A stretch of DNA of 64,000 nt, taken from assembly GCF_029227915.1 (NCBI RefSeq), contig NC_079876.1:33463828-33527827 (forward strand), read 5' to 3'. The position numbers were made by a program, and so were the translations under genes. Position 1 is the stretch's first letter; every line of letters begins with the position of its first letter. Positions 48,921-62,456 of this stretch are shown piece after piece. The DNA is from Hydractinia symbiolongicarpus (lineage: Eukaryota > Cnidaria > Hydrozoa > Anthoathecata > Hydractiniidae). The notes under the pieces were generated by a model. It did not search any database, had not been told where the DNA came from, and saw nothing but the letters and a program-made list of their open reading frames with translations.

Positions 48921-51900
48921 ACCTGCGATTTCCCGTAAATCCCGGACTCGGCCCGTATAGTCAAAAGTATACAAAGAAAGTACCCAGAGTGTAAACTCAT
49001 TTCCCAAACGATTTTTTAAATTATTTTTGAACCACTAAAACGCACGAGACTTGTAGTTTTCAAAATTGTTTTCATTTTTGATGAGCCGCTGAATAAAAGA
49101 AGTTTAATCGCCGGCAAACGAAAACCTGCGACTTCCCGTAAATCCCGGACTCGGCCCGTATAGTCAAAAGTATACAAAGAAAGTATCCAGGGAGTAAACT
49201 CATTTCCCGAACGATTTTTTAAAATATTTTTTCACCACTAAAACGCATGAGACTTGTAGTTTTCAAAAATGTTTTCATTTTTGATGAGACGCTGAATAAA
49301 AAAAGTTTAATCTCCGGCAAACGAAAACCTGCGATTTCCCGTAAATCCCGGACTCGGCCCGTATAGTAATGAAAGTACCCGGGATGTAAACTCATTTCCC
49401 GAACGATTTTTTAAATTATTATTTCACCACTAAAACCCATGAGCCTTATAGTTTTTAAAAATGTTTTCATTTTTGATGAGACGCTAAATAAAAGAAGTTT
49501 AATCGCCGGCAAACAAAAACCCGCCATTTCCCGTAAACGCCGGACTCGGCCCGTATAGTCAAAAGTATACAAAGAAAGTACCCAGGGAGTAAACTCTTTT
49601 TCCGAACGATTTTTTAAATTATTTTTTCACGACTACAACGCATGAGACTTGTAGTTTTCAAAAATGTTTTCATTTTTGATGAGACGCTGAATAAAAGAAG
49701 TTTAATCGCCCTCAAACGAAAATCCGCGATTTCCCGTAAATCCCGGACTCGACCCGTATAGTCAAAAGTATACAAAGAAATTACATAGGGAGTAAACTCA
49801 TTTCCCGAACGATTTTTTAAAATATTTTTTCACCACTAAAACGCATGAGACTTGTAGTTTTCAAAAATGTTTTCATTTTTTGATGAGACGCTGAATAAAA
49901 GAAGTTTAATCGCCGGCAAACGAAAACCTGCGATTTCCCGTAAATCCCGGACTCGGCCCGTATAGTAATGAAAGTACCCGGGATGTAAACTCATTTCCCG
50001 AACGATTTTTTAAATTATTGTTTCACCACTAAAACCCATGAGACTTGTAGTTTTTAAAAATGTTTTCATTTTTGATGAGACGCTGAATAAAAGAGGTTTA
50101 ATCGCCGGCAAACGAAAACCCGCCATTTCCCGTAAACCCCGGACTCGGCCCGCATAGTCAAAAGTATACAAAGAAAGTACCCAGGGAGTAAACTCATTTC
50201 CCGAACGATTTTTTAAATTATTTTTTCACCACTAAAACGCATGAGGCTTGTAGTTTTCAAAATTGTTTTCATTTTTGATGAGACGCTGAATAAAAGAAGT
50301 TTAATCGCCGGCAAACGAAAACCTGCGATTTCCCGTAAATCCCGGACTCGGCCCGTATAGTCAAAAGTATACAAAGAAAGTACCCAGGGTGTAAACTCAT
50401 TTCCCGAACGATTTTTCAAATTATTATTTCACCACTAAAGCCAATGAGACTTGTAGTTTTTAAAAATGTTTTCATTTTTGATGAGACGCTGAATAAAAGA
50501 AGTTTAAACGCCGGCAAAAGAAAACCCGCGACTTCCCGTAAATCCTGGACTCGGCCCGTATAGTCAAAAGTATACAAAGAAAGTACCCAGGGAGTAAACT
50601 CATTTCCCAAACGATTTTTTAAAATATTTTTTCACCACTAAAACGCATGAGACTTGTAGTTTTCAAAAATGTTTTCATTTTTGATGAGACGCTGAATAAA
50701 AGAAGTTTAATCTCCGGCAAACGAAAACCTGCGATTTCCCGTAAATCCCGGACTCGGCCCGTATAGTAATGAAAGTACCCGGGATGTAAACTCATTTCCC
50801 GAACGATTTTTTAAATTATTATTTCACCACTAAAACCCATGAGACTTATAGTTTTTAAAAATGTTTTCATTTTTGATGAGACGCTGAATAAAAGAAGTTT
50901 AATCGCCGGCAAACAAAAACCCGCCATTTCCCGTAAACGCCGGACTCGGCCCGTATAGTCAAAAGTATACCAAGGAAAGTACCCAGGGAGTAAACTCTTT
51001 TTTCGAACGATTTTTTAAATTATTTTTTCACCACTACAACGCATGAGACTTGTAGTTTTCAAAAATGTTTTCATTTTTGATGAGACGGTTAATGAAAAAA
51101 GTTTAATCGCCGGCAAACGAAAACCCGCGATTTCCCGTAAATCCCGGGCTTGGCCCGTATAGTCGAATGTATACAAAGAAAGTACCCTGTGAGTAAACTA
51201 ATTTCCCGAACGATTTTTTAAATTATTTTTTCACCACTAAAACGCATGAGACTTGTAGTTTTCATAAATGTTTTCATTTTTGATGAGACGCTTAATGAAA
51301 GTTGTTTAATCGCCAGCAAACGAAAACCCGCGATTTCCCGTAAATCCCGGGCTTGGCCCGTATAGTCGAATGTATACAAAGAAAGTACCCTGTGAGTAAA
51401 CTCATTTCCCGAACGATTTTTTAAATTATTTTTTCACCACTAAAACGCATGAGACTTGTAGTTTTCATAAATGTTTTCATTTTTGATGAGACGCTTAATG
51501 AAAGTTGTTTAATCGCCAGCAAACGAAAACCCGCGATTTCCCGTAAATCCCGGGCTTGGCCCGTATAGTCGAATGTATACAAAGAAAGTTCCCTGTGAGT
51601 AAAATCATTTCCAAAACGATTTTTTAAATTATCTTTTCACCACTAAAACGCATGAGACTTGTAGTTTTCAAAAATGTTTTCATTTTTGATGAGACGCTGA
51701 ATAAAAAAAGTTTAATCGCCGGCAAACGAAAACCCGCCATTTCCCGTAAACCCCGGACTCGACCCGTATAGTCAAAAGTATACAAATAAAGTACCCAGGA
51801 AGTAAACTCATTTCCCGAACGATTTTTTATATTATTTTTTTACCACTAAACGCATGAGACTTGTAGTTTTCAAAAATATTTTCATATTTGATGGGACGCT

Positions 51901-52877
51901 GAATAAAAGAAGTTTAATCGCCGGCAAACGAAAATCCGCGATTTCCCGTAAATCCCGGACTCGGCCCGTATAGTCAAAAGTATACAAAGAAAGTACCCAT
52001 GGAGTAAACTCATTTCCGGAACGATTTTTTTAAATATTTTTTCACCACTAAAACGCCTGAGACTTGTAGTTTTCATAAATGTTTTCATTTTTGATGAGAC
52101 GCTGAATAAAAGAAGTTTAATCGCCGGCAAACGAAAACCTGCGATTTCCCGTAAATCCCGGACTCGGCCCGTATAGTAATGAAGGTACCCAGGATGTAAA
52201 CTCATTTCCCGAACGATTTTTTAAATTATTATTTCACCACTAAAACCCATGAGACTTGTAGTTTTTAAAAATGTTTTCATTTTTGATGAGACGCTGAATA
52301 AAAGAAGTTTATTCGCCGGCAAACGAAAACCCGCCATTTCCCGTAAACCCCGGACTCGGCCCGCATAGTCAAAAGTATACAAAGAAAGTACCCAGGGAGT
52401 AAACTCATTTCCCGAACGATTTTTTAAATTATTTTTTCACCACTAAAACGCATGAGACTTGTAGTTTTCAAAATTGTTTTCATTTTTGATGAGACGCTGA
52501 ATAAAGGAAGTTTAATCGCCGGCAAACGAAAACCTGCGATTTCCCGTAAATCCCGGACTCGGCCCGTATAGTCAAAAGTATACAAAGAAAGTACCCAGGG
52601 TGTAAACTCATTTCCCGAACGATGTTTTAAATTATTATTTCACCACTAAAGCCCATGAGACTTGTAGTTTTTAAAAATGTTTTCATTTTTGATGAGACGC
52701 TGAATAAAAGAAGTTTAAACGCCGGCAAAAGAAAACCCGCGACTTCCCGTAAATCCCGGACTCGGCCCGTATAGTTAAAAGTTTACAAAGAAAGTACCCA
52801 GGGAGTAAACTCATTTCCCGAACGATTTTTTAAAATATTTTTTCACCACTAAAACGCATGAGACTTGTAGTTTTCAA
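48921..52877 (+). repeat. Forward satellite, start of super-repeat copy 2
   Basis: It mirrors 28340-32710 of copy 1 without the 609-bp insertion and with one added D monomer. It includes the runs of E monomers with cataaatgttttc and cgccagcaaacg (51.1-51.6 kb), the gatgggacgctg monomer (51894, partner 31921) and cccatggagtaaac near 51996. A one-base insertion, accaaggaaag, near 50970 separates offsets 19972 and 19973. Confidence 0.83.
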
Positions 52878-55800
52878 AAATGTTTTCATTTTTGATGAGA
52901 CGCTGAATAAAAGAAGTTTAATCGCCGGCAAACGAAAATCTGCGATTTCCCGTAAATCCCGGACTCGGCCCGTATAGTAATGAAAGTACCCGGGATGTAA
53001 ACTCATTTCCCGAACGATTTTTTAAATTATTATTTCACCACTAAAACCCATGAGACTTATAGTTTTTAAAAATGTTTTCATTTTTGATGAGACGCTGAAT
53101 AGAAGAAGTTTAATCGCCGGCAAACAAAAACCCGCCATTTCCCGTAAACGCCGGACTCGGCCCGTATAGTCAAAAGTATACAAAGAAAGTACCCAGGGAG
53201 TAAACTCTTTTTCCGAACGATTTTTTAAATTATTTTTTCACCACTACAACGCATGAGACTTGTAGTTTTCAAAAATGTTTTCATTTTTGATGAGACGCTG
53301 AATAAAAGAAGTTTAATCGCCCTCAAACGAAAATCCGCGATTTCCCGTGAATCCCGGACTCGGCCCGTATAGTCCAAAGTATACATAGAAAGTACCCAGG
53401 GAATCATTTCCCGAACGATTTTTTAAATTATTTTTTCACCACTAAAACGCATGAGATTTGTAGTTTTCAAAAATGTTTTTATTTTTGATGAGACGCTTAA
53501 TGAAAGAGGTTAAATCGCCGGCAAACAAAATCCCGCGATTTCCCGTAAATCCCGGGCTTGGCCCGTATAGTCGAATGTATACAAAGAAAGTACCTAGGGA
53601 GTAAACTCATTTCCCGAACGATTTTTTAATTTTTTTTTTCACCACTAAAACGCATGAGACTTGTAGTTTTCAAAAATGTTTTCATTTTTGATGAGACGGT
53701 TAATGAAAGAAGTTTAATCGCCGGCAAACGAAAACCCGCGATTTCCCGTAAATCCCGGGCTTGGCCCGTATAGTCGAATGTATACAAAGAAAGTACCCTG
53801 TGAGTAAACTCATTTCCCGAACGATTTTTTAAATTATTTTTTCACCACTAAAACGCATAAGACTTGTAGTTTTCAGAAATGTTGTCATTTTTGATGAGAC
53901 GCTTAATGAAAGTGGCTTAATCGCCAGCAAACGAAAACCTGCGATTTCCCGTAAATCCAGGGCTTGGCCCGTATAGTCGAATGTATACAAAGAAAGTACC
54001 CTGTGAGTAAACTCATTTCCAAAACGATTTTTTAAATTATCTTTTCACCACTAAAACGCATGAGACTTGTAGTTTTCAAAAATGTTTTCATTTTTGATGA
54101 GACGCTGAACAAAAAAAGTTTAATCGCCGGCAAACGAAAACCCGCCATTTCCCGTAAACCCCGGACTCGACCCGTATAGTCAAAAGTATACAAATAAAAT
54201 ACCCAGGGAGTAAACTCATTTCCCGAACGATTTTTTATATTATTTTTTTACCACTAAACGCACGAGACTTGTAGTTTTCAAAAATATTTTCATATTTGAT
54301 GGGACGCTGAATAAAAGCAGTTTAATCGCCGGCAAACGAAAATCCGCGATTTCCCGTAAATCCCGGACTCGGCCCGTATAGTCAAAAGTATACAAAGAAA
54401 GTACCCATGGAGTAAACTCATTTCCCGAACGATTTTTTTAAATATTTTTTCACCACTAAAACGCATGAGACTTGTAGTTTTTATAAATGTTTTCATTTTT
54501 GATGAGACGCTGAATAAAAGAAGTTTAATCGCCGGCAAACGAAAACCTGCGATTTCCCGTAAATCCCGGACTCGGCCCGTATAGTAATGAAAGTACCCGG
54601 GATGTAAACTCATTTCCCGAACGATTTTTTAAATTATTATTTCACCACTAAAACCCATGAGACTTGTAGTTTTTAAAAATGTTTTCATTTTTGATGAGAC
54701 GCTGAATAAAAGAATTTTAATCGCCGGCAAACGAAAACGCGCCATTTCCCGTAAACCCCGGACTCGGCATGCATAGTCAAAAGTATACAAAGAAAGTACC
54801 CAGGGAGTAAACTCATTTCCCGAACGATTTTTTAAATTATTTTTTCACCATTAAAACGCATGAGACTTGTAGTTTTCAAAATTGTTTTCATTTTTGATGA
54901 GACGCTGAATAAAAGAAGTTTAATCGCCGGCAAACGAAAACCTGCGATTTCCCGTAAATCCCGGACTCGGCCCGTATAGTCAAAAGTATACAAAGAAAGT
55001 ACCCAGGGTGTAAACTCATTTCCCGAACGATTTTTTAAATTATTATTTCACCACTAAAGCCCATGAGACTTGTAGTTTTTAAAAATGTTTTCATTTTTGA
55101 TGAGACGCTGAATAAAAGAAGTTTAAACAACGTCAATAGAAAACCCGCGACTTCCCGTAAATCCCGGACTCGGCCCGTATAGTTAAAAGTATACAAAGAA
55201 AGTACCCAGGGAGTAAACTCGTTTCCCAAACGATTTTTTAGAATATTTTTTCACCACTAAAACGCATGAGACTTGTAGTTTTCAAAAATGTTTTCATTTT
55301 TGATGAGACTCTGAATAAAAGAAGTTTAATCGCCGGCAAACGAAAATCTGTAATTTCCCGTAAATCCCGGACTCGGCCCGTATAGTAATGAAAGTACCCG
55401 GGATGTAAACTCATTTCCCGAACGATTTTTTAAATTATTATTTCACCACTAAAACCCATGAGACTTCCGCCATTTCCCGTAAACGCCGGACTCGGCCCGT
55501 ATAGTCAAAAGTATACAAAGAAAGTACCCAGGGAGTAAACTCATTTTCCGAACAATTTTTTAAATTATTTTTTCACCACTACAACGCATGAGACTTGTAG
55601 TTTTCAAAAATGTTTTCATTTTTGATGAGACGGTTAATGAAAGAAGTTTAATCGCCGGCAAACGAAAACCCGCGATTTCCCGTAAATCCCGGGCTTGGCC
55701 CGTATAGTCGAATGTATACAAAGAAACTACTCTGTGAGTAAACTCATTTCCCGAACGATTTTTTAAATTATTATTTCACCACTAAAACGCATGAGACTTG

Positions 55801-56623
55801 TAGTTTTCAGAAATTTTTTCATTTTTGATGAGACGCTTAATGAAAGTGGTTTAATCGCCAGCAAACGAAAACCCGCGATTTCCCGTAAATCCCGGGCTTG
55901 GCCCGTATAGTCGAATGTATACAAAGAAAGTACCCTGTGAGTAAACTCATTTCCAATACGATTTTTTAAATTATCTTTTCACCACTAAAACGTATGAGAC
56001 TTGTAGTTTTCAAAAATGTTTTCATTTTTGATGAGACGCTGAATAAAAGAAGTTTAATCGCCGGCAAACGAAAACCCGCCATTTCCCGTAAATCCCGGAC
56101 TCAGCCCGAATAGTCAAAAGTATACAAAGAAAGAACCCAGGGAGTAAACTCATTTCCCAAACGATTTTTTAAATTATTATTTCACCACTAAAGCCCATGA
56201 GACTTGTAGTTTTTAAAAATGTTTTCATTTTTGATGAGACGCTGAATAAAAGAAGTTTAATCGCCGGCAAACGAAAACCCGCGATTTCCCGTAAATCCTG
56301 GACTCGGCCCGTATAGTCAAAAGCATACAAGGAAAGTACCCAGTGAGTAAACTCATTTCCCGAACGAATTTTTAAATTATTTATTCACCACTAAAACGCA
56401 TGAGACTTGTAGTTTTCAGAAATGTTTTCATTTTTGATGAGACGCTTAATGAAAGTGGTTTAATCGCCGGCAAACGAAATCCCGCGATTTCCCGTAAATC
56501 CCGGGCTTGGCCCGTATAGTCGAATGTATACAAAGAAACTACTCTGTGAGTAAACTCATTTCCCGAACGATTTTTTAATTTTTTTTTTTCACCACTAAAA
56601 CGCATGAGACTTGTAGTTTTCAG
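52878..56623 (+). repeat. Tandem duplication of 3746 bp, copy 1
   Basis: Matching private strings lie 3746 bp apart: aaaatctgcg 52935/56681, the 5-bp deletion cagggaatcatttcccg near 53398/57144, and frames at 54290/58036 and 55035/58781. The content is A, D, E and 130-bp monomers. The unit corresponds to about 32.7-40.4 kb of super-repeat copy 1, reduced in length. Confidence 0.87.
55460..55589 (+). repeat. 130-bp truncated monomer
   Basis: It has the gagacttccgcc scar in super-repeat copy 2. Only this form is present here; the tccc form and its flanking D (322 bp together) are absent from this unit but present in the next one. Confidence 0.9.
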
Positions 56624-59205
56624 AAATGTTTTCATTTTTGATGAGACGCTGAATAAAAGAAGTTTAATCGCCGGCAAACGAAAATCTGCGATTTCCCGTA
56701 AATCCCGGACTCGGCCCGTATAGTAATGAAAGTACCCGGGATGTAAACTCATTTCCCGAACGATTTTTTAAATTATTATTTCACCACTAAAACCCATGAG
56801 ACTTATAGTTTTTAAAAATGTTTTCATTTTTGATGAGACGCTGAATAGAAGAAGTTTAATCGCCGGCAAACAAAAACCCGCCATTTCCCGTAAACGCCGG
56901 ACTCGGCCCGTATAGTCAAAAGTATACAAAGAAAGTACCCAGGGAGTAAACTCTTTTTCCGAACGATTTTTTAAATTATTTTTTCACCACTACAACGCAT
57001 GAGACTTGTAGTTTTCAAAAATGTTTTCATTTTTGATGAGACGCTGAATAAAAGAAGTTTAATCGCCCTCAAACGAAAATCCGCGATTTCCCGTGAATCC
57101 CGGACTCGGCCCGTATAGTCCAAAGTATACAAAGAAAGTACCCAGGGAATCATTTCCCGAACGATTTTTTAAATTATTTTTTCACCACTAAAACGCATGA
57201 GATTTGTAGTTTTCAAAAATGTTTTTATTTTTGATGAGACGCTTAATGAAAGAGGTTAAATCGCCGGCAAACAAAATCCCGCGATTTCCCGTAAATCCCG
57301 GGCTTGGCCCGTATAGTCGAATGTATACAAAGAAAGTACCTAGGGAGTAAACTCATTTCCCGAACGATTTTTTAATTTTTTTTTTCACCACTAAAACGCA
57401 TGAGACTTGTAGTTTTCAAAAATGTTTTCATTTTTGATGAGACGGTTAATGAAAGAAGTTTAATCGCCGGCAAACGAAAACCCGCGATTTCCCGTAAATC
57501 CCGGGCTTGGCCCGTATAGTCGAATGTATACAAAGAAAGTACCCTGTGAGTAAACTCATTTCCCGAACGATTTTTTAAATTATTTTTTCACCACTAAAAC
57601 GCATAAGACTTGTAGTTTTCAGAAATGTTGTCATTTTTGATGAGACGCTTAATGAAAGTGGCTTAATCGCCAGCAAACGAAAACCTGCGATTTCCCGTAA
57701 ATCCAGGGCTTGGCCCGTATAGTCGAATGTATACAAAGAAAGTACCCTGTGAGTAAACTCATTTCCAAAACGATTTTTTAAATTATCTTTTCACCACTAA
57801 AACGCATGAGACTTGTAGTTTTCAAAAATGTTTTCATTTTTGATGAGACGCTGAACAAAAAAAGTTTAATCGCCGGCAAACGAAAACCCGCCATTTCCCG
57901 TAAACCCCGGACTCGACCCGTATAGTCAAAAGTATACAAATAAAATACCCAGGGAGTAAACTCATTTCCCGAACGATTTTTTATATTATTTTTTTACCAC
58001 TAAACGCATGAGACTTGTAGTTTTCAAAAATATTTTCATATTTGATGGGACGCTGAATAAAAGCAGTTTAATCGCCGGCAAACGAAAATCCGCGATTTCC
58101 CGTAAATCCCGGACTCGGCCCGTATAGTCAAAAGTATACAAAGAAAGTACCCATGGAGTAAACTCATTTCCCGAACGATTTTTTTAAATATTTTTTCACC
58201 ACTAAAACGCATGAGACTTGTAGTTTTTATAAATGTTTTCATTTTTGATGAGACGCTGAATAAAAGAAGTTTAATCGCCGGCAAACGAAAACCTGCGATT
58301 TCCCGTAAATCCCGGACTCGGCCCGTATAGTAATGAAAGTACCCGGGATGTAAACTCATTTCCCGAACGATTTTTTAAATTATTATTTCACCACTAAAAC
58401 CCATGAGACTTGTAGTTTTTAAAAATGTTTTCATTTTTGATGAGACGCTGAATAAAAGAATTTTAATCGCCGGCAAACGAAAACGCGCCATTTCCCGTAA
58501 ACCCCGGACTCGGCATGCATAGTCAAAAGTATACAAAGAAAGTACCCAGGGAGTAAACTCATTTCCCGAACGATTTTTTAAATTATTTTTTCACCATTAA
58601 AACGCATGAGACTTGTAGTTTTCAAAATTGTTTTCATTTTTGATGAGACGCTGAATAAAAGAAGTTTAATCGCCGGCAAACGAAAACCTGCGATTTCCCG
58701 TAAATCCCGGACTCGGCCCGTATAGTCAAAAGTATACAAAGAAAGTACCCAGGGTGTAAACTCATTTCCCGAACGATTTTTTAAATTATTATTTCACCAC
58801 TAAAGCCCATGAGACTTGTAGTTTTTAAAAATGTTTTCATTTTTGATGAGACGCTGAATAAAAGAAGTTTAAACAACGTCAATAGAAAACCCGCGACTTC
58901 CCGTAAATCCCGGACTCGGCCCGTATAGTTAAAAGTATACAAAGAAAGTACCCAGGGAGTAAACTCGTTTCCCAAACGATTTTTTAGAATATTTTTTCAC
59001 CACTAAAACGCATGAGACTTGTAGTTTTCAAAAATGTTTTCATTTTTGATGAGACTCTGAATAAAAGAAGTTTAATCGCCGGCAAACGAAAATCTGTGAT
59101 TTCCCGTAAATCCCGGACTCGGCCCGTATAGTAATGAAAGTACCCGGGATGTAAACTCATTTCCCGAACGATTTTTTAAATTATTATTTCACCACTAAAA
59201 CCCAT

Positions 59206-59335
59206 GAGACTCCCGCCATTTCCCGTAAACGCCGGACTCGGCCCGTATAGTCAAAAGTATACAAAGAAAGTACCCAGGTAGTAAACTCGTTTCCCAAACG
59301 ATTTTTTAAAATATTTTTTCACCACTAAAACGCAT
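59206..59335 (+). repeat. 130-bp truncated monomer
   Basis: It has the gagactcccgcc scar, as at 35910 and 37974. It is followed by cccaggtagtaaactcg, with one base changed relative to the 35910 copy. Confidence 0.9.
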
Positions 59336-59527
59336 GAGACTTGTAGTCTTCAAAAATGTTTTCATTTTTGATGAGACTCTGAATAAAAGAAGTTTAATCG
59401 CCGGCAAACGAAAATCTGTAATTTCCCGTAAATCCCGGACTCGGCCCGTATAGTAATGAAAGTACCCGGGATGTAAACTCATTTCCCGAACGATTTTTTA
59501 AATTATTATTTCACCACTAAAACCCAT

Positions 59528-59657
59528 GAGACTTCCGCCATTTCCCGTAAACGCCGGACTCGGCCCGTATAGTCAAAAGTATACAAAGAAAGTACCCAGG
59601 GAGTAAACTCATTTTCCGAACAATTTTTTAAATTATTTTTTCACCACTACAACGCAT
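59528..59657 (+). repeat. 130-bp truncated monomer
   Basis: It has the gagacttccgcc scar. With the 59206 copy it restores the paired arrangement seen at 35910/36232 (322 bp between scars). Confidence 0.9.
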
Positions 59658-60691
59658 GAGACTTGTAGTTTTCAAAAATGTTTTCATTTTTGATGAGACG
59701 GTTAATGAAAGAAGTTTAATCGCCGGCAAACGAAAACCCGCGATTTCCCGTAAATCCCGGGCTTGGCCCGTATAGTCGAATGTATACAAAGAAACTACTC
59801 TGTGAGTAAACTCATTTCCCGAACGATTTTTTAAATTATTATTTCACCACTAAAACGCATGAGACTTGTAGTTTTCAGAAATTTTTTCATTTTTGATGAG
59901 ACGCTTAATGAAAGTGGTTTAATCGCCAGCAAACGAAAACCCGCGATTTCCCGTAAATCCCGGGCTTGGCCCGTATAGTCGAATGTATACAAAGAAAGTA
60001 CCCTGTGAGTAAACTCATTTCCAATACGATTTTTTAAATTATCTTTTCACCACTAAAACGTATGAGACTTGTAGTTTTCAAAAATGTTTTCATTTTTGAT
60101 GAGACGCTGAATAAAAGAAGTTTAATCGCCGGCAAACGAAAACCCGCCATTTCCCGTAAATCCCGGACTCAGCCCGAATAGTCAAAAGTATACAAAGAAA
60201 GAACCCAGGGAGTAAACTCATTTCCCAAACGATTTTTTAAATTATTATTTCACCACTAAAGCCCATGAGACTTGTAGTTTTTAAAAATGTTTTCATTTTT
60301 GATGAGACGCTGAATAAAAGAAGTTTAATCGCCGGCAAACGAAAACCCGCGATTTCCCGTAAATCCTGGACTCGGCCCGTATAGTCAAAAGCATACAAGG
60401 AAAGTACCCAGTGAGTAAACTCATTTCCCGAACGAATTTTTAAATTATTTATTCACCACTAAAACGCATGAGACTTGTAGTTTTCAGAAATGTTTTCATT
60501 TTTGATGAGACGCTTAATGAAAGTGGTTTAATCGCCGGCAAACGAAATCCCGCGATTTCCCGTAAATCCCGGGCTTGGCCCGTATAGTCGAATGTATACA
60601 AAGAAACTACTCTGTGAGTAAACTCATTTCCCGAACGATTTTTTAATTTTTTTTTTTCACCACTAAAACGCATGAGACTTGTAGTTTTCAA

Positions 60692-62230
60692 AAATGTTTT
60701 CATTTTTGATGAGACGGTTAATGAAAGAAGTTTAATCGCCGGCAAACAAAAACCCGCGATTTCCCGTAAATCCGGGGCTTGGCTCGTAAAGTCGAATGTA
60801 TACAAAGAAACTACTCTGTAAGTAAACTCATTTCCCGATCGATTTTTTAAATTATTTTTTCACCACTAAAACGCATGAGACTTGTAGTTTTCAGAAATGT
60901 TTTCATTTTTGATGAGACGCTTAATGAAAGTGGTTTAATCGTCAGCAAACGAAAACCCGCGATTTCCCGTAAATCCCGGGCTTGGCCCGTATAGTCGAAT
61001 GTATACAAAGAAAGTACCCTGTGAGTAAACTCATTTCCAAAACGTCTTTTTAAATTATCTTTTCACCACTAAAACGCATGAGACTTGTAGTTTTCAAAAA
61101 TGTTTTCATTTTTGATGAGACGCTGAATAAAAGAAGTTTAATCGCCGGCAAACGAAAACCCTCCATTTCCCGTAAATCCCGGACTCGGCCCGTATAGTCA
61201 AAAGTATACAAAGAAAGTACCCAGGGAGTAAACTCATTTCCCGAACAAATTTTTAAATTATTTTTTCACCACTAAAACGCATGAGACTTGTAGTTTTCAA
61301 AAATGTTTTCATTTTTGATGAGACGCTTAATGAAAGAGGTTTAATCGCCGGGAAACGAAAACCCGCGATTTCCCGTAAATCCCGGGCTTGGCCCGTATAG
61401 TCGAATGTATACAAAGAAAGTACCCTGTGAGTAAACTCATTTTCCGAACGATTTTTTAAATTTTTTTTTCACCACTAAAACGCATAAGACTTGTAGTTTT
61501 CAAAAATGTTTTCATTTTTTATGAGACGCTGAATAAAAGAGGTTTAATCGCCGAAAACGAAAACCCGAGATTTCCCGTAAATCCCGGGCTTGGCCCGTAT
61601 AGTCGAATGTATACAAAGAAAGTACCCTGTGAGTAAACTCATTTTCCGAACGATTTTTTAAATTATTTTTTCACCACTAAAACGCATGAGACTTGTAGTT
61701 TTGAAAAATGTTTTCATTTTTGATGAGACGCTGAATAAAAGCAGTTTAATCCCCGGCAAACGAAAACCTGCGATTTCCCGTAAATCCCGGACTCAGCCCG
61801 AATATTCAAAAGTATACAGAGAAAGAACCCAGGGAGTAAACTCATTTCCCAAACGATTTTTTAAATTATTATTTCACCACTAAAGCCCATGAGACTTGTA
61901 GTTTTTAAAAATGTTTTCATTTTTGATGAGACGCTGAATAAAGGAAGTTTAATCGCCGGCAAACGAAAACCCGCGATTTCCCGTAAATCCCGGACTCGGC
62001 CCGTATAGTCAAAAGCATACAAGGAAAGTACCCAGTAAGTAAACTCATTTCCCGAACGAATTTTTAAATTATTTTTTCACCACTAGAACGCATGCGACTT
62101 GTAGTTTTCAGAAATGTTTTCATTTTTGATGAGACGTTTATTGAAAGTGGTTTAATCGCCGGCAAACGAAAACCCGCGATTTCCCGTAAAACCCGGGCTT
62201 GGCCCGTATAGTCGAATGTATACAAAGAAA
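60692..62230 (+). repeat. Forward satellite before the strand switch of super-repeat copy 2
   Basis: It corresponds to 40490-42015 at an offset near 20216-20218. It contains E monomers, A and B-like monomers, and the left palindrome arm. Private changes include aaccctccatttcccg near 61157, a two-base loss in cgccgaaaacg near 61550, and gatgagacgtttattg near 62129. Confidence 0.83.
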
Positions 62231-62456
62231 GCCCCGGATTTACGGGAAAACGCGGGATTTCGTTTGGCGGCGATTAAACCTCTTTCATTAAGCGTCTCAT
62301 CAAAAATGAAAACATTTCTGAAAACTACAAGTCGCATGCGTTCTAGTGGTGAAAAAATAATTTAAAAATTCGTTCGGGAAATGAGTTTACTTACTGGGTA
62401 CTTTCCTTGTATGCTTTTGACTATACGGGCCGAGTCCGGGATTTACGGGAAATCGC
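61973..62456. repeat. Palindrome: exact 164-bp inverted repeat with 156-bp spacer
   Basis: Arms are 61973-62136 and 62293-62456. Read against each other by eye, the arms are complementary at all 164 positions, including rare variants: agcatacaagg/ccttgtatgct, cagtaagtaaac/gtttacttactg, cactagaacgcatgcgac/gtcgcatgcgttctagtg. The spacer holds the gaaagccccgg orientation switch at 62230/62231 and is itself an imperfect inverted repeat. Outside the arms the first mismatches are ccc/agg (left) and gtttattg/caat.. (inner side). Confidence 0.9.

Larger units (their letters stand above)
56624..60691 (+). repeat. Tandem duplication, copy 2 (4068 bp, 322 bp longer)
   Basis: It is equivalent to the preceding unit, but after about 59090 the offset changes from 3746 to 4068. 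The extra 322 bp are one 130-bp truncated monomer plus one 192-bp D, the same pair found at 35910-36231. The unit ends where cagaaatg in copy 1 corresponds to caaaaatg. Confidence 0.86.
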
